Assembly (NCBI RefSeq): GCF_019931575.1
Contig: NZ_CP082923.1
Coordinates: 4,650,001-4,714,000, forward strand
Direction of reading: 5' to 3'
Source of the DNA: Caulobacter segnis
GTDB taxonomy: Bacteria; Pseudomonadota; Alphaproteobacteria; Caulobacterales; Caulobacteraceae
Length of the DNA stretch: 64,000 nt
Positions 16,478 through 26,286 of this stretch are shown here, piece by piece. The notes under the pieces are model-generated. The model was not told the DNA's origin. It saw nothing but the letters and a program-made list of their open reading frames with translations, and did no database searches. How positions within the stretch are numbered: position 1 is the first letter of the stretch; every line of letters starts with the position of its first letter. The translations under genes and the position numbers were made by a program.

Positions 16478-17253
16478 AGACGCTTCGTCTCATGACCTAC
16501 AACGTCCACCGTTGCGTGGGCACGGACCGCAGGCTCGACGTCGAACGTGTGGCGGAGGTCATCGCGGCCGAAAGGCCGGACGTCGTGGCCTTGCAGGAAC
16601 TGGACGTGGGCCGGGCGCGCACCAAGAGCGTCGACCAGGCTCACCGCCTGGCCGAACTGCTGAAGATGAGCTTCCACTTCCACCCGGCCATGGCCGTGGA
16701 GGAGGAGCTCTATGGCGACGCCATCCTGACTGCCCTGCCCGAGCGCCGGATCCGAGCCAAGGGCTTGCCGATGTACCGGCGCGTGCCGGGTCTGGAGCCG
16801 CGCGGCGCCCTTTGGGTCGAGGTCGAGGTCGGCGGAACCAAGGTCCAGATCATCAACACCCACCTCGGTCTGGTGCCGCAGGAGCAGAAGCGCCAGGCCG
16901 CCGCCCTGCTGGGTCCCGACTGGATGGGCGATGATCGCTGGGTCGCGCCCGGGGTCGTGCTGGGCGACTTCAACGCCACGCCCTATTCGGCCACCTATCG
17001 GATGCTGCGGACCGCCCTGCGCGACGCCCAGGCGCCGACCCCGACCTGGCCCCGGCCCGCAACGGCGACCTTCCCGTCCAGCTTCCCGTTCATGCGCATC
17101 GACCACGTCTTCCTGACCAAGGGCCTGGAGACGCGCGGCGTCAGCTCGCCCTACGACATGCGCGCCCGAGTCGCCTCGGACCACCTGCCGCTGGTGGTCG
17201 AGCTGGAGATCACGGCAGAAGACGCTCCGGAGGCTCCGGCGGCGGCTGGGTGA
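16474..17253 (+). CDS. Endonuclease/exonuclease/phosphatase family hydrolase
   Basis: A 259-residue EEP-superfamily protein with all metal-dependent core motifs: MTYNVHRCVG, VALQELDVG, IINTHLGL, VLGDFNATP and VASDHLPLVVEL. The superfamily includes DNase I, AP endonucleases and phosphoesterases acting on lipids or nucleotides; the substrate here is not clear. No signal peptide. ATG 16474 overlaps the metW stop (ATGA). Its 3' end overlaps the convergent phospholipase D-like gene by 44 bases. The next gene also acts on phosphodiesters, so a lipid-related role is possible but unproven. Confidence 0.85.
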   Translation: MKTLRLMTYNVHRCVGTDRRLDVERVAEVIAAERPDVVALQELDVGRARTKSVDQAHRLAELLKMSFHFHPAMAVEEELYGDAILTALPERRIRAKGLPMYRRVPGLEPRGALWVEVEVGGTKVQIINTHLGLVPQEQKRQAAALLGPDWMGDDRWVAPGVVLGDFNATPYSATYRMLRTALRDAQAPTPTWPRPATATFPSSFPFMRIDHVFLTKGLETRGVSSPYDMRARVASDHLPLVVELEITAEDAPEAPAAAG

Positions 17254-18721
17254 GGCGGGCGATGTCGCGCTTCAGGCGCGCGCGACGTCCCCAGGGCCGC
17301 CAGGCGTCATCCGGCGCGATGGCGTCGCCCAGGCTCCAGTCGGCGATGAACTGCTGGATCCCTGACAGATAGCGCGTCGGCACGGGCTGCAGCCGCCGAG
17401 GCGGACCGCCTCGGACGTCTAGCGCGTTGATCGCCGCCCCCAGGCCGCCCTCGCGCTCCATCGCCTCGAGCACGTCGGTGGCGGATCGGTCGATGAAGTG
17501 GCCGACCAGGCGTCCCAGGAAGGCGCGGACGGTTTCACGTTCCAGGTCCGAATGGGCCTCGAAGGCCAGGTCGCACTCGCTGTCCAGGCCGATCGAGCGG
17601 TTGTTCAGGTTGGCGGAGCCGATCCGCAGCATCCAGTCGTCCATGATCGCCACCTTGGAGTGGACGATGATCGGCGCGCCCTTGGGCGTATGGGCCGAGA
17701 AGGCCGAGAAGCGCTTGTGGATGTCGACGCCGCGCAGCCGATTGATCGCCGCCGTCCGGGCGCTGTCCATGGTCATCTGGTCGAAATAGCTGGGACTGCG
17801 GGCCGGGCCGATCGTCACCACCTCGGGACCGTCGGGCTCGGCCAGGCGCTCGGCCAGAGCTTCGACGATGATCGGCGAGGTCAGGTACTGGTTCTCAAGA
17901 TAGATCAGCCGCCGCGCCCGGCGGATGGCCGACAGATGCAGCAGCATGCACTCGGTGATCTCCCGCCGCCCCTGCCAGGCGGCCGAGGTGCGCGCCACGG
18001 CGACCTGCATGCGACGCAGGTCCGGCAACAGGTCCTCGGGCCAGGGCGTCTCCTCGGGCCGTTCGGGGCGCTCGATGGGGTCGCCGCCCGACGACTTCCA
18101 ACGGTCCATGAAGAGGTCGGCCATCGCCTCGCCCGCCCGGCCGTCGACCAGCATCGAGACCTCGTGGCGGGCTGGGTAGTGGCGGCCCGTCGGCAGGCGG
18201 CGCAGCGGGTTGTTGTCCAGGTGCCGGCAGTCGTCCCAGCGGTCGACGCTGATGTCGCCGCCGCTGATCAGCGCCGAGACGCCGTCGATGATCACCGCCT
18301 TCTGGTGATGGCAGGCGCTGGCCGGCAGGGTGGCGTCCAGGCGGTACTTGACCCGCGAGCCGGCGAAGAAGGCCGCGCCGCGATGGGGCCCGAACAGCTG
18401 CGAGGCGGCGATGGGAAAGGGCATGTCCCAGGTCAGCACCCGCACGTCCAGGGCCGGATTCAGCGCCGCCTGCCGCCGCAGGATCAGGCCGATGCGGTCG
18501 GCGTGGGTGGGATCGCGGCTCTTCCTGACCCGGTCGGGATCGAGCCGGGTCAGGGGGTCGAACACCCAGGCCAGGATCCAGATCGACTTGCGCGCCGATA
18601 GGATCAACGGCTTCAGCGCGTCGAACGCCTCGTCGTTGTCGATGAACAGGGCCACGCGGTCGGCGGACTCGACCCGCCAGCAGTTGTATCCCGGTTGGAA
18701 GACGGAAGACCCTGGATCCAT
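17210..18721 (-). CDS. Phospholipase D-like/cardiolipin synthase-like protein
   Basis: A 503-residue protein with two HKD motifs: HHQKAVIIDGVSALISGGDIS (about residue 140) and VHSKVAIMDDWMLRIGSANLNNRS (about residue 355). This matches the phospholipase D superfamily, which transfers phosphatidyl groups through a phosphohistidine. The N-terminus lacks the membrane helices of classical cardiolipin synthases, so it is more like the soluble PLD-type group. An aromatic LENQYLTSP precedes the second half. It overlaps the EEP gene at its 3' end. Confidence 0.92.
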   Translation of the reverse strand: MDPGSSVFQPGYNCWRVESADRVALFIDNDEAFDALKPLILSARKSIWILAWVFDPLTRLDPDRVRKSRDPTHADRIGLILRRQAALNPALDVRVLTWDMPFPIAASQLFGPHRGAAFFAGSRVKYRLDATLPASACHHQKAVIIDGVSALISGGDISVDRWDDCRHLDNNPLRRLPTGRHYPARHEVSMLVDGRAGEAMADLFMDRWKSSGGDPIERPERPEETPWPEDLLPDLRRMQVAVARTSAAWQGRREITECMLLHLSAIRRARRLIYLENQYLTSPIIVEALAERLAEPDGPEVVTIGPARSPSYFDQMTMDSARTAAINRLRGVDIHKRFSAFSAHTPKGAPIIVHSKVAIMDDWMLRIGSANLNNRSIGLDSECDLAFEAHSDLERETVRAFLGRLVGHFIDRSATDVLEAMEREGGLGAAINALDVRGGPPRRLQPVPTRYLSGIQQFIADWSLGDAIAPDDAWRPWGRRARLKRDIARLTQPPPEPPERLLP

Positions 18722-18801
18722 GTCACCTTGAACGCCGTGAACTTGGAGAACGCGCGGACCCGTTTATGGCTCCGCTTGTCCACGGCGTCCCGGGAAATCG
18801 G

Positions 18802-19146
18802 TCAGCCCGCGATGGCGGCCGCGTCGCGTTCGCCGGTGCGGATGCGCAGGGCCTGTTCCAGGTCCAGCACGAAGACCTTGCCGTCGCCGATCTTGCCCGT
18901 GTTGGCCGTGCGCTGCAGGGCCTCGATGACCGGTTCCAGGACGTCGGTCGGGACGGCGATTTCCAGCTTGACCTTCGGCAGCAGCTTCACCTCGTACTCG
19001 GCGCCGCGATAGACCTCGGTCTTGCCCTTCTGCCGACCGTAGCCGCGCACCTCGGTGACCGTCAGCCCCGACGCCCCCGCCTCGGTGACCGCTTCGAGCA
19101 CGGCGTCGAGGCGGCTCGGCTTAATCACGGCGACGATCATCTTCAT
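18802..19146 (-). CDS. PII nitrogen regulatory protein (GlnB/GlnK family)
   Basis: A 114-residue PII protein. The T-loop carries VRGYGRQKGKTEVYRGAEYEVKLLPK with the uridylylation Tyr51. The B and C loops are GKIGDGKVFVLD and IRIRTGERD, which bind ATP/ADP and 2-oxoglutarate. PII trimers report carbon/nitrogen status to targets such as AmtB, GlnE and NtrB. No amtB or glnA is adjacent, so its partner cannot be read from context. It has an A-rich-free GGGAG ribosome site and lies alone between the PLD-like and methyltransferase genes. Confidence 0.94.
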   Translation of the reverse strand: MKMIVAVIKPSRLDAVLEAVTEAGASGLTVTEVRGYGRQKGKTEVYRGAEYEVKLLPKVKLEIAVPTDVLEPVIEALQRTANTGKIGDGKVFVLDLEQALRIRTGERDAAAIAG

Positions 19147-19218
19147 GGCGCGGCTCCCAGGAGCGAACGGTTGTTACGATTCCAAGCTAGGCGTCGAAAC
19201 GCTTCGCTCCAAGTAAGA

Positions 19219-20025
19219 TCAGCCGTCCCGACCGCTCGGCGCCTGATGAACGGGCGCCTTGTTGACGGGAAGCGGGCGCCCGCCCGTATGGCGCGCGGGC
19301 GTCGGGCCCGCCGGGCTGGGCAGCAGCCCCCCGGGCGCGAACACCCGGGCGCGGGCGCTGTGGCCGCGCGGCTTGACCGCGAAGGTCTGCTTGACCGCCT
19401 CCATCAGGATCACCCCGGCGAAGCGCGGCCAGAGGCGGGCCCCGACCTGCTCGAAGCCCTCGGCCCAGCCGGCCATGGCCCCGAACGGCGGCACGTAGAG
19501 GGCCCGGGTCCAGCCGGCGGGCTCCAGGCCCGCCTCGCGGATCAGGCTTTCCAGCTGGCTGCGGCTGTAGGGGCGGCCATGGCCGAACGGCGTGGTCTCG
19601 GCCCCCGTCCAGGCGCCGTCGCGCGACGAGGCGGCCACGATCAGCCGGCCGGTCGGCGCCATGACCCGTCCGATCTCGGCCAGCAGGGCGGCCGGGTCGT
19701 CGGCCTCCTCCAGGGCGTGGACGGCCAGGACGCGGTCGAACAGGGCGTTGGGCAGCGGCAGGGCGGTCTCTTCCACCAGGCACGCCTGGTTGCGGCCGCC
19801 GTGCGGCCAGACCTCCACCCCCTGCTGGGCGGGCATGGCGGCCACCACGCGCCGGGCCCTGGCGCGAGGGGCGTCGAGGAAGGGGGTGGCGTAGCCGACG
19901 CCCAGAACGTCCAGGTCCCGGGTGTCGCCCCAGGCCTCCTCGACCTTGCGCGTCAGCATGGTCCTCGCCGCGCGCCCCAGCGGGGCGGCGTAGAAGGCTC
20001 TCAAGTCCAGCACGTCGCGGCGCAT
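19219..20025 (-). CDS. Class I SAM-dependent methyltransferase
   Basis: A 268-residue protein with a methyltransferase-like core: LDVLGVGYATPFLD replaces the usual E/DxGxGxG loop, then LPLPNALFDRVLAVHALEEADDPAALLAEIGRVMAPTGRLIVAASSR, typical of the type 11 methyltransferase domain. The C-terminal AVKPRGHSARARVFAPGG is basic and rich in Pro/Arg. The gene is divergent from gloB with a 68-base gap and lies next to it in related genomes, in my recollection. The substrate is unknown. Confidence 0.85.
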   Translation of the reverse strand: MRRDVLDLRAFYAAPLGRAARTMLTRKVEEAWGDTRDLDVLGVGYATPFLDAPRARARRVVAAMPAQQGVEVWPHGGRNQACLVEETALPLPNALFDRVLAVHALEEADDPAALLAEIGRVMAPTGRLIVAASSRDGAWTGAETTPFGHGRPYSRSQLESLIREAGLEPAGWTRALYVPPFGAMAGWAEGFEQVGARLWPRFAGVILMEAVKQTFAVKPRGHSARARVFAPGGLLPSPAGPTPARHTGGRPLPVNKAPVHQAPSGRDG

Positions 20026-20093
20026 TGAGTCTCCCGAGCGTCGAGGTCATCCTTGTAGGCGCGCTGGCTTCGGCGCGATAGAGCAACAGCGCC

Positions 20094-20843
20094 ATGGCCC
20101 TGACCGTCCACCAGTTCCCCTGCCTCTCCGACAACTACGGCTTCCTGATCCGCGACGAGGCGACCGGCAAGGTCGCGACCATCGACACGCCGGACGCCGA
20201 GGCCATCCTGGCGCAGCTGGGCCAGCGGGGCTGGGGCCTGGACCTGATCCTAAACACCCACTGGCACCCCGACCACGCCGGCGGCAACGAGGCGTTGAAG
20301 GCGGCGACCGGCGCGACCATCGCCGGCCCGGCCGAGGTGACCCGCATCGCACCGCTGGACCGGGTCGTGCGCGGCGGCGACGTCGTCATGCTGGGCGATA
20401 CCCGATTCGAGGTTATCGACAGCGGCGGCCACACCCTGGGCCATGTCGCCTATCACGACGCCGCCGACGCGATCGCCTTCGTCGGCGACACCCTGTTCGC
20501 CCTGGGCTGCGGACGGCTGTTCGAAGGCACCGCCGAGCAGATGTGGAGTTCGCTGAGCCGGGTCGCCGGCCTGCCCGACGCGACCACCGTCTACTGCGCG
20601 CACGAATACACCGCCTCGAACGCGCGCTTCGCCCTGTCGGTCGACGACGATCCGGCCCTGCAGGCGCGGGCGGCCGCGGTGTTCGCCGCCCGCGAGCGCG
20701 GCGAGCCGACCGTGCCGACCACCATCGCGGCCGAGAAGGCCACCAATCCGTTCCTGCGCGCGCCGCTGCTGCGGCCGAGCGCGGCCTCGCCCGCCGAGGC
20801 CTTCGCCGAGATCCGGGCCGCCAAGGACAGCTTCAAGGGATGA
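20094..20843 (+). CDS. gloB: Hydroxyacylglutathione hydrolase (glyoxalase II)
   Basis: A 249-residue metallo-beta-lactamase-fold enzyme that hydrolyses S-D-lactoylglutathione in methylglyoxal detoxification. The metal ligands are in NTHWHPDHAGG, DSGGHTLGHVAYH, FVGDTLFALGCGRLFEGT and VYCAHEYTASN. The C-terminal glutathione-binding region PTTIAAEKATNPFLR is present. The stop overlaps the cupin start by ATGA. A VOC-fold protein elsewhere in the window (61568) is too generic to be called its partner. Confidence 0.95.
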   Translation: MALTVHQFPCLSDNYGFLIRDEATGKVATIDTPDAEAILAQLGQRGWGLDLILNTHWHPDHAGGNEALKAATGATIAGPAEVTRIAPLDRVVRGGDVVMLGDTRFEVIDSGGHTLGHVAYHDAADAIAFVGDTLFALGCGRLFEGTAEQMWSSLSRVAGLPDATTVYCAHEYTASNARFALSVDDDPALQARAAAVFAARERGEPTVPTTIAAEKATNPFLRAPLLRPSAASPAEAFAEIRAAKDSFKG

Positions 20844-21322
20844 GTAAGAGCGTGACGGACCCAAATCGACAGGAACGGGCTATCGCGGGCGACCTGGGCG
20901 CCAAGGAGATCATCCGGATGCTGGACCTCCAGCCGCATCCCGAGGGCGGCTGGTACCGGCAGACTTTCCAGGACGAAGCCGGCCCCGACGGCCGGGCGAA
21001 GTCGACCTGCATCTATTTCCTGCTGGAGGCCGAGCAGGTCTCGGTCTGGCATCGGGTCGACGCGGTCGAGACCTGGCACTGGTACGCCGGCGCGCCGATC
21101 TCGATCAGCCTGTCGCCGCCCGATGGCCAGGGCGTCACGGCCTATGTGCTGGGGCCGGACCTGCGCGCCGGCTGCCGGCCGCAGGTGGTCGTGCCGACCT
21201 CGTGGTGGCAGACGGCCGTCAGCCTGGGCGCCTGGACGCTGGTCGGCTGCACCGTGGCTCCCGGCTTCCGGTTCGAGGGTTTCGAGATGGCGCCGCCTGA
21301 TTGGACGCCGTCGCGCGGCTGA
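20840..21322 (+). CDS. Cupin, DUF985 family
   Basis: A 160-residue cupin of the DUF985 type: LQPHPEGGWYRQTFQD, STCIYFLLEAEQVSVWHRVDAVETWHWYAGAP and VPTSWWQTAVSLGAWTLVGCTVAPGFRFEGFEMAP. The fold is recognised but no activity is established. His residues in WHRVD and WHWY could bind a metal. ATG at 20840 overlaps the gloB stop (ATGA), so the pair is cotranscribed and translationally coupled. A weak GGGA lies upstream. Confidence 0.88.
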   Translation: MSKSVTDPNRQERAIAGDLGAKEIIRMLDLQPHPEGGWYRQTFQDEAGPDGRAKSTCIYFLLEAEQVSVWHRVDAVETWHWYAGAPISISLSPPDGQGVTAYVLGPDLRAGCRPQVVVPTSWWQTAVSLGAWTLVGCTVAPGFRFEGFEMAPPDWTPSRG

Positions 21323-21476
21323 TCCTCCAAGCTGGGCAGAGGGCGCGTCAACCTGCCGCAGTCCCTCAAAGCGGGTACCCATAGTGGGCAACTTGGTCGC
21401 ATGGCGTCGGTATCTGAGCCATGCAATCCTTTTCTGGTCGCGTTAAGAGCGTCGGCCCCGGGGAACCAAGTCAACT

Positions 21477-21917
21477 ATGTCCGAAGAGTACGTCAATGCT
21501 CGCGCGGCCACCCGCTACGCGACGGATTACATCCTGCGTTGGGTCGAAATCGCCACTGAAGTCCACGGTTCGGATCTTCTCTACGCTCTTGTCTTCACCA
21601 CGCTTTGGGCCGGCAACTGCTCGCACATCCGCGGCTCGGTCTATACTGAGGTCGACGACATTCCGCCGGATCACGAGCGCAGGCCGCTGACCGTCCGCCA
21701 GGTCGCCGATTCCCTGGGCCTGCCCTACGAGACCGTCCGCCGTCGCTTCGTCGAGATGCTCGACAAGGGCATGGCGCAGCGCGTCGGCCGCGAGGGCTTC
21801 ATCGTCCCGGCGGCGGCCCTGGCCCGTCCCGAGGTCGTGCAGGGCCTGAAGCGCTCGCACATCAGCCTGACCCGGTTTCTCAAGGAGCTGAAGTCGATCG
21901 GCGTCGAGGCCGCGTAA
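21477..21917 (+). CDS. Winged-helix DNA-binding protein
   Basis: A 146-residue protein with a Crp-like helix-turn-helix near residues 70-110: LTVRQVADSLGLPYETVRRRFVEMLDKGMAQRVGREGFIV. The N-terminal half (residues about 10-55, DYILRWVEIATEVHGSDLLYALVFTTLWAGN) looks helical and hydrophobic enough to be a dimer or sensor region, but contains no recognised ligand domain. It is probably a transcription regulator; targets are unknown. It converges on the LacI-family gene, with a 7-base gap between stops. Confidence 0.8.
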   Translation: MSEEYVNARAATRYATDYILRWVEIATEVHGSDLLYALVFTTLWAGNCSHIRGSVYTEVDDIPPDHERRPLTVRQVADSLGLPYETVRRRFVEMLDKGMAQRVGREGFIVPAAALARPEVVQGLKRSHISLTRFLKELKSIGVEAA

Positions 21918-21924
21918 AATCCAG

Positions 21925-22965
21925 CTACGCGACGCTGCTGCCGCGCACGACCAGCTCGACCGGCGCCAGGGTCGAGGGCGCATCCTCGCCGGCCATGCGG
22001 CGGAACAGCAGGTCGACCATCGCCCGCGCGCCGAACGCCAGGTCCTGGCGCACGGTGGTCAGGGGCGGGGTGCTGTGCTGGGCCAGGATGATGTCGTCGA
22101 AGCCGACCACGGCCACGTCGCCTGGCACGGTCTTGCCCGCCGCCTTCAGCGCGCCGATGGCGGCCAGGGCGATGACGTCCGAGAAGGCGAAGGCCCCGTC
22201 GAACGGGACGCCGGTCGCCAGGAAGGCCTCCACCGCCTCCCGCGCCTCCGCCGATGTATAGGGCGTCGAGACGACCAGGGCCGGATCAAATGCGAATCCC
22301 GCCTCGGCCAGACCCTTCTTATAGCCCTCGAACCGCTGGATCGCCTCGGGCGCGTCGACCGCGCCCAGGAAGGCGATGCGCTGGCGGCCGTTCGCGGCCA
22401 GGTGCGCGACGGCCAGGCGACCGCCCTCCACATTGTCGCTGCCCACGGCGCAATAGCGCTGTCCCGGCAACTGGGCGCCCCAGACCACCATGGGCCTGTA
22501 GGTGTCGGAGACGGTGTTCAGCGCGTCGTGCTGGGTGCTCTGGCCGATCAGCAGGAGGCCGTCGGCGCGATGCGACTGGATGATGCGCTCCAGCCACCCC
22601 GCCTCGGTGACGATGACCTTGTTCAGCAGGACCGAATAGTCGCGCCGCGTGATCTCGTCGGCCAGTCGCCCGACCATCTCCAGGAAGAACGGGTCGGAGA
22701 TCAGCTGCCCGGCCTCGTGGGCCAAGGGAATGATGACGCCGATGGTGTTGGTCTTGCGCAGGCGCAGGGACCGGGCCGACTGATTGACCACATAGCCATG
22801 GGTCTGGGCGATCTCGACGATCTGGTCGCGCAGGGCCTTGGGGATCAGGGGATTGCCCGCGAGGGCGCGCGACACCGTCGAAATCGACACGCCCGCCATC
22901 CGCGCGATGTCGGCCATCTTCAGGCGCCCGCGGTCGGGCGCCTCGGCGATGTCGGGGCTATCCAT
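21925..22965 (-). CDS. LacI-family transcription regulator
   Basis: A 346-residue repressor: N-terminal LacI HTH (MADIARMAGVSISTVSRALAGNPLIPKALRDQI) and periplasmic-binding-like ligand domain (NTIGVIIPL, GWLERIIQSHRADGLLLIG, VGSDNVEGGRLAVAHLAANGRQRIAFLG, AFAFSDVIALAAIGALKAAGKTVPGDVAVVGFDD, PPLTTVRQDL). Such proteins usually respond to sugars. Start ATG 22965 is the best guess; the frame opens to 23016 and a GTG at about 22974 is also possible. No sugar genes are adjacent, so the ligand cannot be inferred. Dyads at 23006-23047 and 23109-23129 may be its operators. Confidence 0.92.
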   Translation of the reverse strand: MDSPDIAEAPDRGRLKMADIARMAGVSISTVSRALAGNPLIPKALRDQIVEIAQTHGYVVNQSARSLRLRKTNTIGVIIPLAHEAGQLISDPFFLEMVGRLADEITRRDYSVLLNKVIVTEAGWLERIIQSHRADGLLLIGQSTQHDALNTVSDTYRPMVVWGAQLPGQRYCAVGSDNVEGGRLAVAHLAANGRQRIAFLGAVDAPEAIQRFEGYKKGLAEAGFAFDPALVVSTPYTSAEAREAVEAFLATGVPFDGAFAFSDVIALAAIGALKAAGKTVPGDVAVVGFDDIILAQHSTPPLTTVRQDLAFGARAMVDLLFRRMAGEDAPSTLAPVELVVRGSSVA

Positions 22966-23005
22966 GGAAGACACTAGAACCTTGCGAACGCGCGAAAAGC
23001 CTCGC

Positions 23006-23047
23006 TGGCGTCGCATTACGCATGGTTGCGCGCGAGGTGCGACGCCA
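23006..23047. promoter_or_regulatory. Dyad upstream of the LacI-family gene
   Basis: A 10-bp inverted repeat, TGGCGTCGCA at 23006-23015 and TGCGACGCCA at 23038-23047, with a 22-base centre, lies 41 bases upstream of the regulator's ATG. It could be an operator or a leader stem. Confidence 0.35.
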
Positions 23048-23108
23048 CGAAGCCGTGACTAGCGAACACCGATATGCGAGCCAGGTAAACGGCTTCTGAG
23101 CACTTATG

Positions 23109-23129
23109 GTTACGCTTCCAACGCGTAAC
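23109..23129. promoter_or_regulatory. Candidate operator, 21-bp dyad
   Basis: GTTACGC (23109-23115) and GCGTAAC (23123-23129) flank a 7-base spacer. It sits between the DUF4908 stop and the LacI-family gene and resembles sugar-repressor operators in size; regulator unproven. Confidence 0.35.
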
Positions 23130-23139
23130 AAAAGGCCTG

Positions 23140-23919
23140 TTAGCGGTTGATCACCTTGATGATCCGCTTTGACGACGGGCGTCCGGCCAGGCCCTGGTCG
23201 GGCGAATAGGTGATGGTCAGGGAGCCATCCTTGAGGGCCGCGGCGGGCTTGTGTCCCTCGGCCAGCAACACGCGGACGATGCGCGAGATCAGCGAGCGAT
23301 CGCCCTTGCGCGCCATGCGCTCGAAGGCCTCGGCCACGACCGTCGCGGAGTCCGCCGCGAGGACGGAGGTCTCGGGACGCACGTCCTCGACGGTGGAGAA
23401 CTCGATCTGATGCTGAGCCGCGCGGCTGGCGCGGTCGGCGGCGATCTTCACCCGCTGCACGAAGACGCCGAACGACAGGATGGCCGGCGGCTGGATCGAC
23501 GAGGCTCGGCCCGAGAGGGCGGCCGCCGCGCCCATCGGGGCGTCGTCGGTGAACAGGATGACCCCGCCCAGCTTGGTGACCCGCAGTACGGGCTCACCCA
23601 GGTCGTTGCGATAGATGACGTCGCCGCGCGAGGCCGGCTGGGCCGACAGCACCCAGACCTCGGCGCTGTTGTCGAACTTCATCAGCGGTCGGGACGCGGC
23701 CTGGTCGAGAACGAAGGCGCCGGTCTCGGACACGTAGCGGGCCACGGGCGGGGCCGCGACACGGCGGGCCTCGGCCGGGCCCTTGTGGCCGAGCAGGGCG
23801 TCCCGCAGCGAGTGCGGAAGCTGCTGGGCGTTCGCGGACGCCGCCATGACCATCAGAGCCGCGATGGCCAGGGTCGCCTTCGCCCCCCAATCGCCAAGCT
23901 CCGCCTTGCAGAATTTCAT
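23140..23919 (-). CDS. Secreted DUF4908-like protein
   Basis: A 259-residue protein with a signal peptide (hydrophobic LAIAALMVMAASANAQ, cleavage about residue 32), hence exported. The body contains RYVSETGAFVLDQAASRPLMKFDNSAEVWVLSAQPASRGDVIYRND, then LGGVILFTDDAPMGAAAALSG and a C-terminal SLTITYSPDQGLAGRPSSKRIIKVI. The order matches what I recall for DUF4908 proteins of Caulobacterales, whose function is unknown. ATG 23919 has no clear strong ribosome site. A perfect dyad (23953-23972) lies upstream. Confidence 0.72.
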   Translation of the reverse strand: MKFCKAELGDWGAKATLAIAALMVMAASANAQQLPHSLRDALLGHKGPAEARRVAAPPVARYVSETGAFVLDQAASRPLMKFDNSAEVWVLSAQPASRGDVIYRNDLGEPVLRVTKLGGVILFTDDAPMGAAAALSGRASSIQPPAILSFGVFVQRVKIAADRASRAAQHQIEFSTVEDVRPETSVLAADSATVVAEAFERMARKGDRSLISRIVRVLLAEGHKPAAALKDGSLTITYSPDQGLAGRPSSKRIIKVINR

Positions 23920-23952
23920 ACGATCCGTACTGCCCGCCGACTGGGGCGAATC

Positions 23953-23972
23953 TTGGACGTGTTAACGTCCAA
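23953..23972. promoter_or_regulatory. Perfect 8-bp dyad upstream of DUF4908 gene
   Basis: TTGGACGT (23953-23960) and ACGTCCAA (23965-23972) flank GTTA, 34 bases upstream of the start codon on the minus strand. This position suits an operator or a leader hairpin. A GANTC site (GAATC) lies just beside it at 23948. Confidence 0.4.
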
Positions 23973-24064
23973 ACCCCGAAGCCACGCGCATGAGGCCAAA
24001 CTGCAACAGTCGCCGTCAAGCCCGGGCTTCGGGGGAAGTCTTCGGATCGGGGTCGGACCCCCGG

Positions 24065-24787
24065 TCAGGCCATGTACTGGCCGCCGTTCAGGCTGAGCGT
24101 CGCACCGGTCACGAAGCCGGCCCGCTCGCCCGCCAGGAACGAGACCATGTCGGCGATCTCCTCGCCCTTGCCCAGGCGACCGACGGGGATGCCGGCGATG
24201 ATGCCGGCCAGGACGTTCTCCGGCACCGCCGCCACCATCTCGGTGTCGATATAGCCTGGGCAGATCACGTTGACGGTCACGCCCTTCTTGGCGTTCTCGA
24301 GCGCCAGCGCCTTGGTGAAGCCGATCAGACCGGCCTTGGCGGCCGAGTAGTTGGTCTGGCCCATCTGGCCCTTCTGGCCGTTGATCGAGCTGATGTTGAC
24401 GATGCGGCCCCAGCCGCGGTCGCGCATGCCCTCGATCACCGGGCGAGTCATGTTGAAGGCCGAGTCCATGTTGACCCGGATCACTTCCGACCACTGCTCG
24501 TAGCTCATCTTGTGCAGCATGCCGTCGCGGGTGATGCCGGCGTTGTTGACCAGGATGTCGATCGGGCCCAGCTCGGCCTCGACCTTCTTCACGGCGGCGG
24601 CGCAGTCCTCGAACGAGCCGACATTGCCCTTCACGACCATCACGCCCAGCGCCTTGGCGCAGGCCTCGGCCGCTTCCTCGTTGCCCGAATACCCCGCCGC
24701 CACCTTGTGGCCGTCGGCGATCAGCCGCTCGCAGATGGCCCGGCCGATCCCGCGGGTGCCGCCGGTCACGAACGCAACTCTCGTCAT
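24065..24787 (-). CDS. phbB: Acetoacetyl-CoA reductase
   Basis: A 240-residue NADPH-dependent short-chain dehydrogenase: VTGGTRGIGRAICERL, NNAGITRDGMLHKM, NISSINGQKGQMGQTNYSAAKAGLIGFTKALA (catalytic Ser, Tyr, Lys) and NVICPGYIDTEMV. This is the PhbB signature; it reduces acetoacetyl-CoA to (R)-3-hydroxybutyryl-CoA for polyhydroxybutyrate. It lies 104 bases downstream of phbA on the same strand. The synthase gene phbC is not in this window. Confidence 0.95.
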   Translation of the reverse strand: MTRVAFVTGGTRGIGRAICERLIADGHKVAAGYSGNEEAAEACAKALGVMVVKGNVGSFEDCAAAVKKVEAELGPIDILVNNAGITRDGMLHKMSYEQWSEVIRVNMDSAFNMTRPVIEGMRDRGWGRIVNISSINGQKGQMGQTNYSAAKAGLIGFTKALALENAKKGVTVNVICPGYIDTEMVAAVPENVLAGIIAGIPVGRLGKGEEIADMVSFLAGERAGFVTGATLSLNGGQYMA

Positions 24788-24891
24788 TTCTGTCTCCCGG
24801 ATATTTTTATGGTTGGCGCCGGTCCGCGCGCCCCCAGAGCCACAGGATCTGGAAGCGCGCGGTCACGGCTAAGGTTGCGTGTCGAAAAGTG

Positions 24892-26067
<1,176 letters not shown>

Positions 26068-26129
26068 GCGATAGCTCCCGTGACGTTTCTGACGAGACGC
26101 GTTCGCGGTTGCGGCGCCCGTTCTTTTGC

Positions 26130-26140
26130 GATGCAGCATC
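26130..26140. promoter_or_regulatory. Possible PhaR site between phbA and phaR
   Basis: GATGCAGCATC, a 5-bp dyad around A, followed at a short distance by ATGCA, lies in the divergent intergenic region. PhaR proteins bind TGC/GCA-rich dyads in front of their own and phasin genes; this match is weak. Confidence 0.3.
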
Positions 26141-26286
26141 AACATGCACATCCAGGCCGCGTTCGTCACGAGCACATTTTCACGCCTTCGCGACACCTCC
26201 AAGTCATCTGACCACTGGCGCCATGCCTTTGCATTAGCGATAGTGCGTTGCGAAGAGCGGACGGAAACCGCTGTCTAGGGAACGAA

